A stretch of DNA of 64,000 nucleotides from positions 84,780,087-84,844,086 of the forward strand of contig JARCOQ010000002.1 of NCBI GenBank assembly GCA_029207755.1. Reading direction: 5' to 3'. Made by a program: the position numbers and the translations under genes. Position 1 is the first letter of the stretch, and each line of letters starts with the position of its first letter. Below, in pieces: positions 22,842-34,345 of the stretch. This stretch comes from Chamaea fasciata. Taxonomy: Eukaryota > Chordata > Aves > Passeriformes > Sylviidae. The notes beneath the pieces were generated by a model that searched no databases, was not told where the DNA came from, and saw nothing but the letters and a program-made list of their open reading frames with translations.

Positions 22842-25800
22842 AGGAAACATTGCAGTTAAAACCAAATAAAAAACACCCAATATAAACCCCTCAAATAAAA
22901 CCTCCTAAACTCAAATACCCTACCAAACAAGCAAACAAAAAAGCCTTGGGTTCCTCATTAGCCAGTTGTTCAGCTGGCATGTGCTAAACATATTCCCATA
23001 ACAGACATCTGTGTATAGGCTTATGTTTGCATGTGTTGAGTAGAGTGGTGGAAGTTTTTCATGTAGTGGTTACAGTCTCAATTATTAAAGCTTTCAGCTG
23101 TGAATATTTCTTTAACTTGCATGAAGATACCACATATCACCATAAATATAAGGAAAAAGCCCACAAGGCTTAGTTTCTTTTCTTTTACATACTCTAATAG
23201 AACGTATTTTGTTGGACACAAGTGGTTTAATAAAAACAGGAGTCATCATTGGCCCTGTGTTCAAGGTAAAGATGATGTAGTTGCATTCAGTCATCCATAT
23301 TTTAAGTGTTCCTTTCTCATCAGAATTCTTTTTTTTTTTTAACTAGTTCAAAAGAATCTTAAAAATCTGTAATTATCTTCCTCAGTTTAGCACTCTATTA
23401 GCCACTAGTTCTTAGACTAGAAAGTAATAATACTGCTGTGAGCCACTCAATAAGTTATATAAACATGGGAAAGTAAAAGGATTGTTAATTATGCTAACTA
23501 TTTCAAGATGTTATTCAAGATATTATTATGGCGGGACAAAGTCGAGCAGTTCTGGACACTGCACCTTGAAGTTTGCAGTGCTTTAGATCACACTGGGCTG
23601 CCACTTCCCCTAATATGTTGCTGAATGTTTGATTTAAAACAAAACAAAAGAGACAGAATTTCTGATAAGTGGTTTGTATGTTTTATGTTATGGTTGTGGC
23701 TTTTAAGCCGAACATACCAATATAAATGAAACCACTTCCTTTTAATCAGAATGATAGTGTATACTGTTTTCTCTAGCTTACAAAGTATTTGGGTTTTTTC
23801 AGGCAGATAGTTATATGGTGACCATTTGTGACTACTTACTGCAATTTAAAAAAAAGCAATTACACAGTTGTAAAACCAGACATGTCTTGTGTACAGCAGT
23901 TACTAAAGTTTTAAATCTACTGTGATGTCACTGACTGTTTCTCTTTTGGGCTTTCCATGATCTTTCACAAATGTCTGTTCATTACAAATACCATGATGTA
24001 GTAGTAAGTCAGTATTGTTTAATGTTGTGTCAACTTCAGGTGGTTTGGTTTTTTTAAATAAAAATATAACCAATTCAGTACATGAAGTGATTAATAATCA
24101 GTGAGCTATCAAAGCTATCTCCAGTCTTGGTTTATCTCCACTTCCCCCAAGAATCTGATTATCTTCAGAGCAGGAGCAAGTTTTTTTTTCTTGTTTGAAA
24201 GAGTTGCTTTTCAAGTAAGGTAAATCAAATGCCAAGCCTTGAATAATTTTATTTTTAGGGATTCCTGTCACCTCCTTCCAGTTAGTGTCCACCCTCTTGA
24301 TACTGTTTTTTTTATACTAATTTGGAGTACATACTGTTGGTAAAATACTCCTTATGTCTTTCCATCACATTTTAGGAATTTTATTGTAAAAATATATGAA
24401 ATACGTTGTAAAGTTCGGTTTGTCCAGTCTGACTGAAAGCAGCTATTTATTGAAAGAGAATAAATCTTTAAATATTTGAGTAGAAAAACATTTCATTGGT
24501 AGAAATAAACTGTCAATGGAAATTTAATGAGCTCATGCTACTGGATAACTAGCAAAAGTAGAGACTGTACTCTTTGGGTGTGGACTTACAGTTTGTGGTT
24601 TAGAAAGTGCCATATCATGTAGTTCAATCTTCTGTCTTGCCAGAGAAAAAATGAGAATTCTACTCTTCAGCATATGTGTTCAGGTTAAAGGTTTATATCT
24701 AAATAAATTTAGGCTAGTTCTGTCTGTGGATTAAATTAAAATAATGAGGGTATTTCTTAATTCTGTCTATTTGCATGGATTGGTCCCTTTAAGAACTCAA
24801 CTTTTTGAACTCTTCAAATAATTCATTTAGGTCCTGAACATAGGGTAAGAATAGTATTAATGTAAATGCAATGTAGTTTGGTTTTTTTCTTCAAAAGGAT
24901 GTCGTGTGCAGATGTCTGTCTGTATAGTTGTTTGGCACTTCAGGATCATAGACTTGGTTGATTGTAATGGAAGAGCATGTTGACGTTTTTCGTGGTGGTG
25001 GTGTGTGTAGATGGGCTGTGCCTGGCAGGTGACTCTTCTGTTCTTAAAACCTCTAGAGAAGTATGTGAGTTTCATGCCCAAGCTGGTTTTGCTGCTGCTT
25101 TTTTCTCAAACATATGTGTACTTGGTGGGTTTTTTGTTAGGTTGTTTTGCCTCTTCATGATAACTTTTTACTAAAATCTACCTAGAGCTTCTTCATGCAA
25201 GTTTTTTACAACGCTCTCTAAATTTACTGGATTTTTATTTGTCACTACTTAAAGTGTAGTGTTTGAGACATTGTGCTCAGAGAGAGGACAGAGTGGTTCC
25301 TTCTCTGTCTAGCAATGCTTGTTTTAGTAGTGCCAAAATAAGTTGTAAGTTTTTGACAGCATTTTGTTTGCTCATATAGTTTGTATTTCACTCTGCTTTC
25401 CAGGCACATTGTTTTCTTTAGTGTGCTATCAGTTATTCCCTGCCGGGTTTTACATTTAAGCTCTCTTTCAGCTCAGCTTTGCTATGTCAGTGTCAGGCCA
25501 TCTCCTCCATGTGTCCTGATTATTTGAACCCTTGTCCAGGCCTGACAGATGCTTCATGTCTCTGACAATTATGTCATCTGCAACTATTAGGAGGGCTGAA
25601 ATAAACTACAACTGTTACTTTTAATAATTTGTCTTTTCATGTTAAGCCAACATACTGGCTCACTTTTAGAGGACTTTACTTTGAAAAGTGAATGGTAAAG
25701 GAAAATTTTTCAGAGAAAAGGGGTTTTTTTTGTTGTTGGTTTTCTTTTTAATTAATAAAAGACTGTTTCCCAGGTCCTTCTATTTGTTGTTAGAGCTTTT

Positions 25801-25873
25801 GCCTTGGGTATCTAATATTCTTCTGCACACTGTAGCTGGGACCACTGTTTTCTAGAGTGATTGATTTTTATTA

Positions 25874-25891
25874 TTTTTTTTTTTTTTTTTT
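25874..25891. repeat. T18 homopolymer
   Basis: Eighteen consecutive T follow a TTATT-rich lead-in in intron 2. No retrotransposon body was recognised next to it. Confidence 0.9.
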
Positions 25892-26689
25892 AATTCGGAC
25901 TGTTTGGAAAGTACTTCTGCTTATGCAGTAGTATTTTTAAAGCAGTGTATTGCTAAAATGAAAAAGGAAAGTGGTAAGGCTTTTCAGTCAAATTGTCTTA
26001 ACATGAATCTGCTGCAATAATCATAAGTGTATGAAACCACTTTTTACAGCAAACTCCTAGCAACTATTTTACTGATAATTACTAGTTTGCAGAATAGCTG
26101 AAATGGGGAAAAAAGAAAACCTGTATGCTTATATATGCTTAATACATATTTGCTGTCTTTGTTCATAAACTGCTGTAAAATGCTTGTTACAAAGACTGGT
26201 AGTGAGAATTACAATGGTCCTACATAACAGAGAGACAGGACCTTAATGTGATGTGCAGTGGCTTTGTAACACAGAAGACGTGGAACTGAATTACCTTTGT
26301 GGGACTCAGCTGTGTTGATCTCTTACTGGTGGAAGTTTAGTATGTTCTGCATGATCCATACTTCATTCTCAGTGCAGCAAGCAAAGCAAAGAATTCTCTT
26401 AATAGAGGTGGCAAGTGTTCAGCTCTGGTATATCCGCAATAGTGTTTTCAGGGAGTAAAGTCTAAGCACATTTTTTAATTAACTCAGATTTTCCTATTGT
26501 AGATGGACTTTTTAAAGGGATTTGGTGTGATCTCCATTGATATCTGTGTAGCCAAAGTGCTCAGAATACAGGCTCGTAGGTGGGCACTAAAGTGTCTGGA
26601 CCATTGACCTCGATGGGTGTATTCTACAGGACAGAGTTCAGCTGGCACTTGGTTACCTGTGATAGAGCTTGGAACTGAGGACAGCAATG

Positions 26690-27546
26690 CTCAGTGTTGT
26701 CTTTAGCAGCCTGGTTGGTGGTGTGGAGAGTACTCTCAGTGAGTTTGGAGATGATACCAAATTGGCCAAAGTACTGGGACAGTAGAGCTGTTACACTGGA
26801 AGGCAAGGCTGCTATTCAGAGGGTCTTCAGCAGTCTGACAGGAACCTCATGACTTTCAGCTCAGACAGGTGCGGGGCCTGCACCTGAGAGGAAACAACCC
26901 TGTGTGACAGGATCGGCTGGGCCATCACAGCAGCACTGCAGAAAAGACATGGGGCTTCTGGTAGAGAGCAGGTTGAACGTAAGCTGTCCATGTGCTGTTG
27001 TAGCAAAGACAACTGCCAGCCTACTGAATTGTGAACAAACACGGACCCAGAAGATAAAGGGTGTGATTTCCCCCCCGCCTGTGGTGCTGCACTTGAGTAT
27101 TGTGTCCAGTCTGGGCTACCCGGTGTGGGGAAGGTGCTGACATACTGGAGCAGGCACAGCAGAGTAATACAGGATGATCTGGGGCTGGAAGGCTTCTCAT
27201 GTTAAGATATAATTTTTCAGCTATTAGGAGAAAAGACCAAGAGGAAATGCAATTGCTGTGGGCAGTGTGGAATTAACAGGAACCAGCTTTTTCAGTGTGT
27301 GCAGTGGTAGAATGAGAAGCTTTGGACACAGATTCCTAAACCCATGCAAGGAAAAAAAAAAAAAAAAAAGACTTCTAAACTTGAGGATGTTAAACACTGG
27401 ACCAGGTTATTAAAAGAAGTTGTAGAATTTTTGTCTTTTGAGATCATGGCCCAAAGCTGTAAGCAACCTGCACTAATGAGATCTCCACTGAGCAACAGCT
27501 GACTTGATGGCCTCTGGAGCTTTCTTTCCCATATGTGTGATTTTAT
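26690..27546 (+). mobile_element. CR1 LINE 3' part, about 0.85 kb
   Basis: CR1 landmarks appear in order: CTCAGTGAGTTTGGAGATGA near 26736 (the FADDTK region), a GGATCGGCTGGGCC segment, GCACTTGAGTATTGTGTCCA near 27090 (the HLEYCVQ region), and a GGGGCTGGAAGGCTTCTCAT segment. It then passes through a decayed ORF2 end to a 3' tail (GACTTGATGGCCTCTGGAGC, ending TGTGTGATTTTAT). Many indels and stops make it non-functional. An A18 tract at 27352-27369 interrupts it. Confidence 0.85.
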
Positions 27547-29585
27547 AAAGGAGTAAGAGCCACCTTAGTTCATTGCCATTGCTTATGAGCACCTGAACAA
27601 CTTCTGCTTCTTGTACTGGAAGAATTGCCATCCCCAGGCTTTAGATGAAAAATAATTGGTGCCCAGGAGTGACTGTTGCAAAGCCAGCGTCAGTAGCATG
27701 TGTTGCATCAGCTACAGTCAACTGATGATGTTTTTGTTTCCTTATGTGAGTTTGGGTCATGAAAGACCAGGGCAAGAATGACTTCAGTCCTCTTTCAGCT
27801 TCCTTTCAGGTTACAGCATTCATTTTTTCATTACCTTAAGCAAGATATTCCTTATTAATTATATTTATTTTAATTATGCTAATTAATAAATTATTGGCAT
27901 AAAGCTCATGAGTGCAACAATAAGATTTAAGCTGCCGTTTATGTATCACTTGTAGCTATCTCTCAACATTTAGTTGCAAGCAGCACTTACCTCTTTTACG
28001 AGGAGGAACCAGCCTTACTGTGAAAATAGCAAAATGTAAAATGTTCTGAGTCTTTCAGACTGCAACAGTCTTTTAAATTGGTGTGGATACTCTCTTGTGT
28101 AGGAATATAGAAAACTTTGCTTGTTGAGAATTTTGTTAACATTAAAGAAATACATTTGGTGTTGGAAATCCCAGGTCTTGATTAAGATGGTCTGCCTCCT
28201 TGCGTTGCCCCAGCTGTCCTTGTTGAAGACTTCTGAGCTCTAGTTCAGTTGCTTAAACATAGGTAACCTCAATATGAGTAAAATCTCAACAGTGCTATTT
28301 GAGACGTCCTGGGCATCTACATGGACCTGGCAGATATGGCACAGGGTGTCGGAGAAACCGTGTCCTTCTGGGCGTCAGTCTGAGACCAGGCAGGCTGCCC
28401 TAGGACATTTATCTTGAGTGGCAGCAGATGCCTATGTTTAGATGACTGAATGTAGTGCTGGGTAATATGACCTCTTACCAAGAAGTGAAGAATAGCTATT
28501 ATAACAAATAGATGAGACATTAAAATCAACTTGGTGGTTGTGATTGTTTGTTTGGTGGGATTTTTTGTTTTTATGCTCTTGCTGAGGTTAACAACCATGG
28601 GTGTTCTTTAGAGACAGCCTTCAGGCTGTAAGGTATGGATTTTGGTTCTCTGTGTATGTGAGATTATTGTCTGGTGTCTTCCACAGTTATACTGAGTCTT
28701 TAAAGTGTACTTTCAGGTACAGATTCTCTGTGAAATCTGTCTTGAGAATATAAGCCTGTGGAGAGAAACTATTCTAAAGTCTTGAAACCATAATGTTGGC
28801 TGACTGCCTTCAAATTTTCTAGCTCACTGTGTGCAAGTTTTCTCAAGATCTTTGTACTGAAATCCTCTTGGTTTATAGTTTAATCCTTTTAGGGTTATAT
28901 AAGAGATTAAATTAAGGCATGATACTGTTAGGAGCAACAGCCTCAACATTATATGCTGTCTTCAAATAAAAAAAAAAAAAATTAAAAAAGAATCATCTGT
29001 CTTCAAGGCTTGAACGCAGCATTTTGGGCAGAAGGGTCATAAATGCCCAGAACTGGTAAAAGGGGAGATTTTTCCCTCTCTCACTTTTTTCCTGCTCAGT
29101 TGTATATTTCTACTGTTTCTTTTGTGCTGACCTTAGGTTTTGTTGTTAGGGATTTGGATTAGGAAATTAATCCAATTGAAGGGAGTTTTCCCCTGTAATT
29201 TATCTTATTATATATCTTGAAATATTAATAGTGTGCACATGCATCATACTTCCCGATCTGTACATTGCAATATTTAGTTATTTGTATTGCTTTTCCAATA
29301 CAGATAAAACTTAATAAATGTTTCATATAAATCATATTTTGCTAATTCTGCTCTTTTACAATTTATCCTTTATGGAAGAAAAGATGAAGCTGTATTTTTT
29401 AAAGGCCATAGTTTATTTCTCTTTACCTGACTAAACAACAGTATTAAGCAAAACCTACACAATAAATTGTGGATTGATCAGGTACATGGCTTTAGTTCCT
29501 GGCAGTTTAGGAAAATTAAACACAGAAAAAATAGCAGGCCAGACTGTAGTACAATAGGTCCGCAATTATACCTGCAGATCAAATT

Positions 29586-29604
29586 AAAAAAAAAAAAAAA
29601 AAAA
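29586..29604. repeat. A19 homopolymer
   Basis: Nineteen consecutive A lie in intron 2. It could be a retroposed poly(A) tail, but no recognisable body precedes it. Confidence 0.9.
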
Positions 29605-30700
29605 GTATTTAGGACTTGTAACTGGACACAGTTGTATGTTTTTGTTTACTGCATGACTTGAAAGATTGACATGTAATAAAAATGAGTGGTAATTATAGAA
29701 ACTGCCACATGAGATTTATTTTTGGTTTAGTTCCATGATGCTATAGTTGCTGAAGTTGGTATGCTGTTTCTTTGCTCTTGATTGACCCTGATCCAAACAA
29801 CAAGCTTTAAAAATCCCAATAAAATTCACACAATTAAATACCCACAAAAACAATCTGACAAAGCAAAAAGCAAACAGGTCCTGGTCAGAAAACAGAAAGT
29901 GTAATTAAAATGAATTTATAATACTTGCATTTAATGAACATCTGAAAGTAAAAACCAGACTTTTCCTTGTAAGTGTGAATCTTTGATGGATTTTTGCGCT
30001 TAAATATATCTCAGAAATACCAGTATTAGCAGAGTGAGTTATGATTTTATACCTGATCTCAGATATTTGACTTAATATTTTCAAAGCAAATCAGTTATTT
30101 CAGAATGCAGGGGAAGACCTTGGGTGTGCAGTCAGATAATTCAACTCCCAAGAGTTAACTACAGCCAAGGCAATGTAGTAGCATTTTTTGTCAATTTTGC
30201 ATTTTTGTCAATTATGTGTATTTACATTTGTTTCTGCATTTTTCTGGAGTTAAATTTGATCTCCACTGCCATCTGTCTAATAGTTGGCCTGGGTGGGATC
30301 TTAGCCTGAGTCTATAATTATTGTTTTTGACAGCCAGTTATGAGGCTTAAGAGTACACATAACTAACAGCTTTCTGTATGAAATTATTTAAAACTTAATA
30401 GAATGTGCTCTCTTGTTAGAGCCAAAGCTAATTGTCAAGGATGGGACAGTGCTGGTAATGGCTATTTTAGTTGCCCTGTCATAGGATCTGAACCTGTTAG
30501 CTTCATGATCTGACTGTCAGGTAACTGCTGGTAACTTAATTATGTGCTTTAGTTATGTTTTGAAAGAAAAAATATCTCCATTGTTGAAAGAAAGGTTTTA
30601 TTTCATTTCAGTGATTAATGTGCTTTCAAGGACATTGGTAAGGATTACATGGTTTTATATAAGGTTTTATATATCTTAATGTCAGGGTAAGTTTGGTTGT

Positions 30701-30855
30701 TGTGGTTTAACTCCAGCTGGATGCTCAGCCCCACACAGCTGCTAGCTCTGTTTCCCCCAGTTGGATGGGATGGGGGAAGGGAATCTGAAGAGTAAAAGTG
30801 AGAAAACACATGAGATAAGATAAAGACACTTAAACAGGTAAAGTAAAATAAAGAA
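30701..30855 (+). mobile_element. LTR-like avian interspersed repeat fragment
   Basis: The segment opens TGTGGTTTAACTCCAGCTGG, followed by a CCCCACACAGCTGCTAGCTC-type stretch, a GGATGGGATGGGGGAAGGGA purine block, AGTAAAAGTGAGAAAACACA and a GATAAAGACACTTAAACAGG end. I remember this layout from a repeat common in bird genomes that I believe is a solo-LTR type element; the class is from memory and unchecked. No coding part is present. Confidence 0.6.
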
Positions 30856-31100
30856 ATCATAGAATTATTATCACAGAATGTTCTGAGTTGGAAGGGACCA
30901 TAAGGATCAACGAGTCAAACTCCTGGCCCTGCACAGGACAGCCCCAAGATTCACACCATGTGTTTAAGAGTGTTGTCAAAACACTTCTTAAATGCCTGTT
31001 TCAGTGCCAAGCCACCTTTTGGGTGAAGAATCTTTTCCTAATATCAAACCTAAACTTTCTCAGACACATGCTGTCACAGAAGTCATATACCCACTGTCCT
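30856..31100 (-). mobile_element. CR1 LINE 3'-end fragment, minus orientation
   Basis: It begins with the reversed 3' tail repeat (ATCATAGAATT ... CACAGAATG), then GAGTTGGAAGGGACCATAAG, the standard reversed CR1 end. AAATGCCTGTTTCAGTGCC and GAATCTTTTCCTAATATC follow. It is truncated at its 5' side near 31100. It directly abuts the LTR-like fragment. Confidence 0.9.
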
Positions 31101-31101
31101 T

Positions 31102-31134
31102 ATTTCAACCCATGAGTTTTCTCATGGTTGAAAT
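31102..31134. repeat. 14-bp hairpin with one bulge, TTTT loop
   Basis: ATTTCAACCCATGAG (31102-31116) and CTCATGGTTGAAAT (31121-31134) are reverse complements apart from one extra C. It sits at the truncated edge of the CR1 fragment. Confidence 0.85.
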
Positions 31135-33152
31135 GAGAAAATAATGTGTGGCAGTTTAAAATTGGAAGGTTTGCCTTTGTTTTTCCAGTCTGAGGAAAAT
31201 ATAAGGTATGGAAGGAAGAGATCTGCCTTTTTCTGTTTAATTTCTTTAGATTTCAGAGCTAATTAGCTAGTTAGTTAACAGTATTTCCTAGAAAGTTTTA
31301 GATAGAAAACATTTTGTGCCTTAAGCATTCATCACTTAACTAAAACTGATTTTAAATTTCTCCTTCATTTTAATTGAATTTCTCTTACAATCTGTTGAAA
31401 AGAGTTTGAGTAGTAAGTATTTACCTGTATCTTACTGCTAATAGAAAATAGAGTTTGGCATCAGAAGTTAAGAAGCTGAACTAAAAGCCTCTCACTATAT
31501 GAGTAGTATACCTTAGCTAGGAAAACACAGAAAAATGTTTAAGCTTTTTTTTCTATTCATTAAATTAATGGTGTTTCAATGAAGAATAAGGAATGGACTG
31601 GTTTCCTAATTACAGTACAAATGTGGTAGGTAAGTTTAAAGGAAAGTTTGCTGACTTTCAAACTGCAATAACATAGTATGAAACAGCTTGTTATTTAGTC
31701 TTTTCTTCACTGAGGAATGCACTGATTATTTTGTACTGTAAAATGTAATTTCATGTGAACCCCTTCCTGCAGTATCCCTTTAGCAAGGCAGTCTGACTTT
31801 CTATATCAGAGGTTTGAAACCCAAAAAAATCTAGTGAGTGTTCTGTGTGGCCTTTCAAAATTGCAAATAAATCCTCAAGTTACAGACAGATTAGCTTTGT
31901 TTTACAATGATAAATAATACACTTCCAGCTTTCCTTAGTTTGATGCAAATTGGAGGGTGAGTAAACCAAATAACTTCATTTAAATCTGGAACGCTACATA
32001 GATTTACTATCCAGATTGATCCTTGACATGAATCAAACATTAATGTTTGTAGGCTCAGTGATCTAATAGGAGTAATTATAAAATTTCCAAAAAGTGTCTC
32101 CGAATAGCAAAATCAAAATTCCTCTAATAAAATAATCTATATTTTAAATAAAGATAATTTTTAAGAAACTATTTTTAAAAATACTTTAGCTTAGAAAAAA
32201 AGAAAGAAAGTGTAATTTTTAGCTGAAATAGAAATCAGTGAAGTGTCCAGCAAAAGGGACTTGATTTTTAGTTCTGAAATGTGATACAAGATTTTATTCC
32301 TCTTGCAAACAAGAGACATCCTTGTACTAGAGGTGAACTGGTCAAGGTGCACTATAGACTTTGTCAGACCTGTGAGCTTTCTTCCCACTCTCAGGAGATA
32401 AATATTCAGCTTGGCCATGAAATGTCTTTAAGAGGACGCCTAAAATCCTCAGTTTGATCTCCAAATCCTGTGGGAAGACAGAAGTTTTCCAAGTCTGGTA
32501 TGTTTTAACATTAGCAATATCAGAAAGGACACTGCATATGCAGGCTTCTAAACCAGTTGGTATTTCTTAGGGAAGAGTAAACTAATTGGAAATCCCTAGA
32601 CAACCTAACCTCCTTGTTTTCAGGTAATTAACTGAAATGTCCAACAGAGTGGAAGGAAGGGTATGAATAACAGAGGCTAGAAGATCATTAGCAGAGAAGG
32701 AGATGATGTTTCCTAGTCAAATGGAGATTATAGCCTTCTTTGTTTTCGAGGTGTTAAATTACGTCAATGAGATAACTGATGGACTTGTTTTCTTGTACGC
32801 TTTTCTTTGTAGTTTGTTTCTTACATCTGTCTATGCTAGGTTTTTCTTTTGCTCCATACAGTTTTGTAATTTCCTGGATTTTTTCCTTCTCTCAATTTTT
32901 AGGGTTTTAAGTTGCTGCTTGTTTTGTAGTTTGTGGGCATTACTACCACAGTTCTTGTCCAAGCCAAACTTGATTTCTTTAATTGGAAGAAGCCAATTTA
33001 CATTTTCTGTTCCAGTTCACAACTTCTTTTTTTCTTTCAAGCTCTGATTCATTAACTTGTTGCAGTTGACAGGTTGTTAGGTTGGGGTTTTTCCCTCACT
33101 GGCAATATAATGTTGTTGGTCTCTAAATTTTAATTTTTATTTTCTTTTACAG

Positions 33153-33193
33153 ACTGAGACAACTTTAGGCCTCAGTTCATATCAACAGAAAAG
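33153..33193 (+). CDS. TMEM131: TMEM131 exon 3
   Basis: A 41-nt exon with acceptor TTTTACAG and donor AAAAG|GTAAGC codes for residues 77-89 (TETTLGLSSYQQK) plus two bases of codon 90. It starts in phase 0 and ends in phase 2. The peptide is almost the same as human TMEM131 here. It is short, so it is easily missed by ORF-based calls; the identity rests on frame continuity and the match to the family. Confidence 0.96.
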
Positions 33194-33396
33194 GTAAGCA
33201 TATTTCCTAAAATTTAATACAGACTTTATTTGTAAGATTTGTGATACTTTTCATAAGAAAAATAAATTATTATTAATAATAATTAATAATAAAGGCTTCG
33301 TGTAAAATGATCAAAGAAAAAACATGGGGTTTTTTTCAATTATTTTTGTCACACAGAGGAAATGAAACTAAAATGTGAGATATTTTTTAATATTGA

Positions 33397-33765
33397 ACAG
33401 CATAGCCATAGAATGGTTTGAGTTGGAAGGGACCTTGAAGATATGCTAGTTCCATCCCTCTGCCATGGGCTGTGTTTCTGTCCCTCACTACCCTATCGAT
33501 AAAGAATTCCTTCCTAATATCTCATCTAAACCTTCCCTCTTTCAGTTTAAAGCCCTTTCTTCCTTGTCCTAGCACTAAATGACCTTGTGGAAGTCCCTCT
33601 CCACCTCTCTTCTATCTCATTTTGAGTACTGGAAGGTGCTCTAAAGTCACCTCAGAGCCTTCTCTTCAGGCTGAGCAGCCCCAACTCTCCTAGCCTCTCT
33701 TTGTAGGAGAGGTGATTTGTCCTTCTGATCATCTCTGTGGCCCCTACATGAGGAAGAAACTTTAC
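33397..33765 (-). mobile_element. CR1 LINE 3' fragment, minus orientation
   Basis: ATAGAATGGTTTGAGTTGGA and AGGGACCTTGAAGAT are the reversed CR1 3' end. They are followed by TTCCTTCCTAATATCTCATC, TTCCTTGTCCTAGCACT and CTGAGCAGCCCCAACTCTCC, all standard parts of the reversed CR1 3' region. It lies 204 bases after the exon 3 donor. Confidence 0.95.
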
Positions 33766-33987
33766 CTGGGGACCTGAAGGATTCCTTAATTCACTTTGTA
33801 ATGTATACCACAGAGTAATTCTGTGTAATTAAACTGAGACTCTGCTTGTAGATTTCTTTAAAATCATTTTTCTGTAGTATCTTTTATTGAGGAGAAAGTT
33901 TGCCTGCTTCAGAAGTTCTTCATATAATCCTTGAAGAAAAACTTGATGTTATTTTTGATAGATTCTTCCCCACATTCCTTTGTCCCA

Positions 33988-34345
33988 TAGAATCATTAAG
34001 GTTGGAAAAGACCTCCAAGATCACCAACTCCTACCTTTAGCCACATGCCACCATTCCCACTAAGCCATATCACAGAGTTGTAAATCTACTCATTTTGTGA
34101 TGGTGATGTCACCTCTTCCCTAGGGAGGCTGTTCCAGTACTTAACCACATGATGATTTTTTTTCTGAATTTCTAACCTGAACTCCCCTGGTGCAGCTGGT
34201 GGCCGCTTCCTCCTGTTCTGTCTCTGGTTGCCCGGGAGCAGTCTGACCCCTACATGGCTACAGCCTCCTTTCAGATGGTTGTAGAGAGCGGTGAGGTCAC
34301 CTCTGAGCCTCCTGTTCTCCAGACTAGGCATCCTGTGACCCTGTC
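33988..34345 (-). mobile_element. CR1 LINE 3' fragment with ORF2 C-terminus, minus
   Basis: It starts CATAGAATCATTAAGGTTGG and AAAAGACCTCCAAGATCA (reversed 3' end). On the minus strand 34331-34086 reads ENRRLRGDLTALYNHLKGGC, FRLEIQKKNHHVVKYWNSLP and REEVTSPS, the CR1 ORF2 C-terminus. The short open frame is relic coding sequence, not a host gene. It differs from the copy 220 bases upstream, so the two are separate insertions. Confidence 0.95.

Larger units (their letters stand above)
21816..33152 (+). other. TMEM131 intron 2 (11.3 kb)
   Basis: This phase 0 intron is AT-rich. It contains a G-free tract at 22855-22930, homopolymer tracts of T (25874-25891) and A (29586-29604), a long CR1 copy at 26690-27546, an LTR-like fragment at 30701-30855 and a CR1 fragment at 30856-31100. 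No gene is seen in it. It ends TTCTTTTACAG. Confidence 0.9.

Noticed and set aside
32703..33047. 114-codon Phe/Leu-rich plus-strand frame in intron 2, membrane-protein-like
   Set aside because: T-rich intron DNA gives Phe/Leu/Cys-rich translations by default. There are no conserved features, and it ends just before the exon 3 pyrimidine tract.
34086..34331. 81-codon minus-strand frame as a host gene
   Set aside because: It is the C-terminal part of CR1 ORF2 in a minus-oriented LINE fragment.
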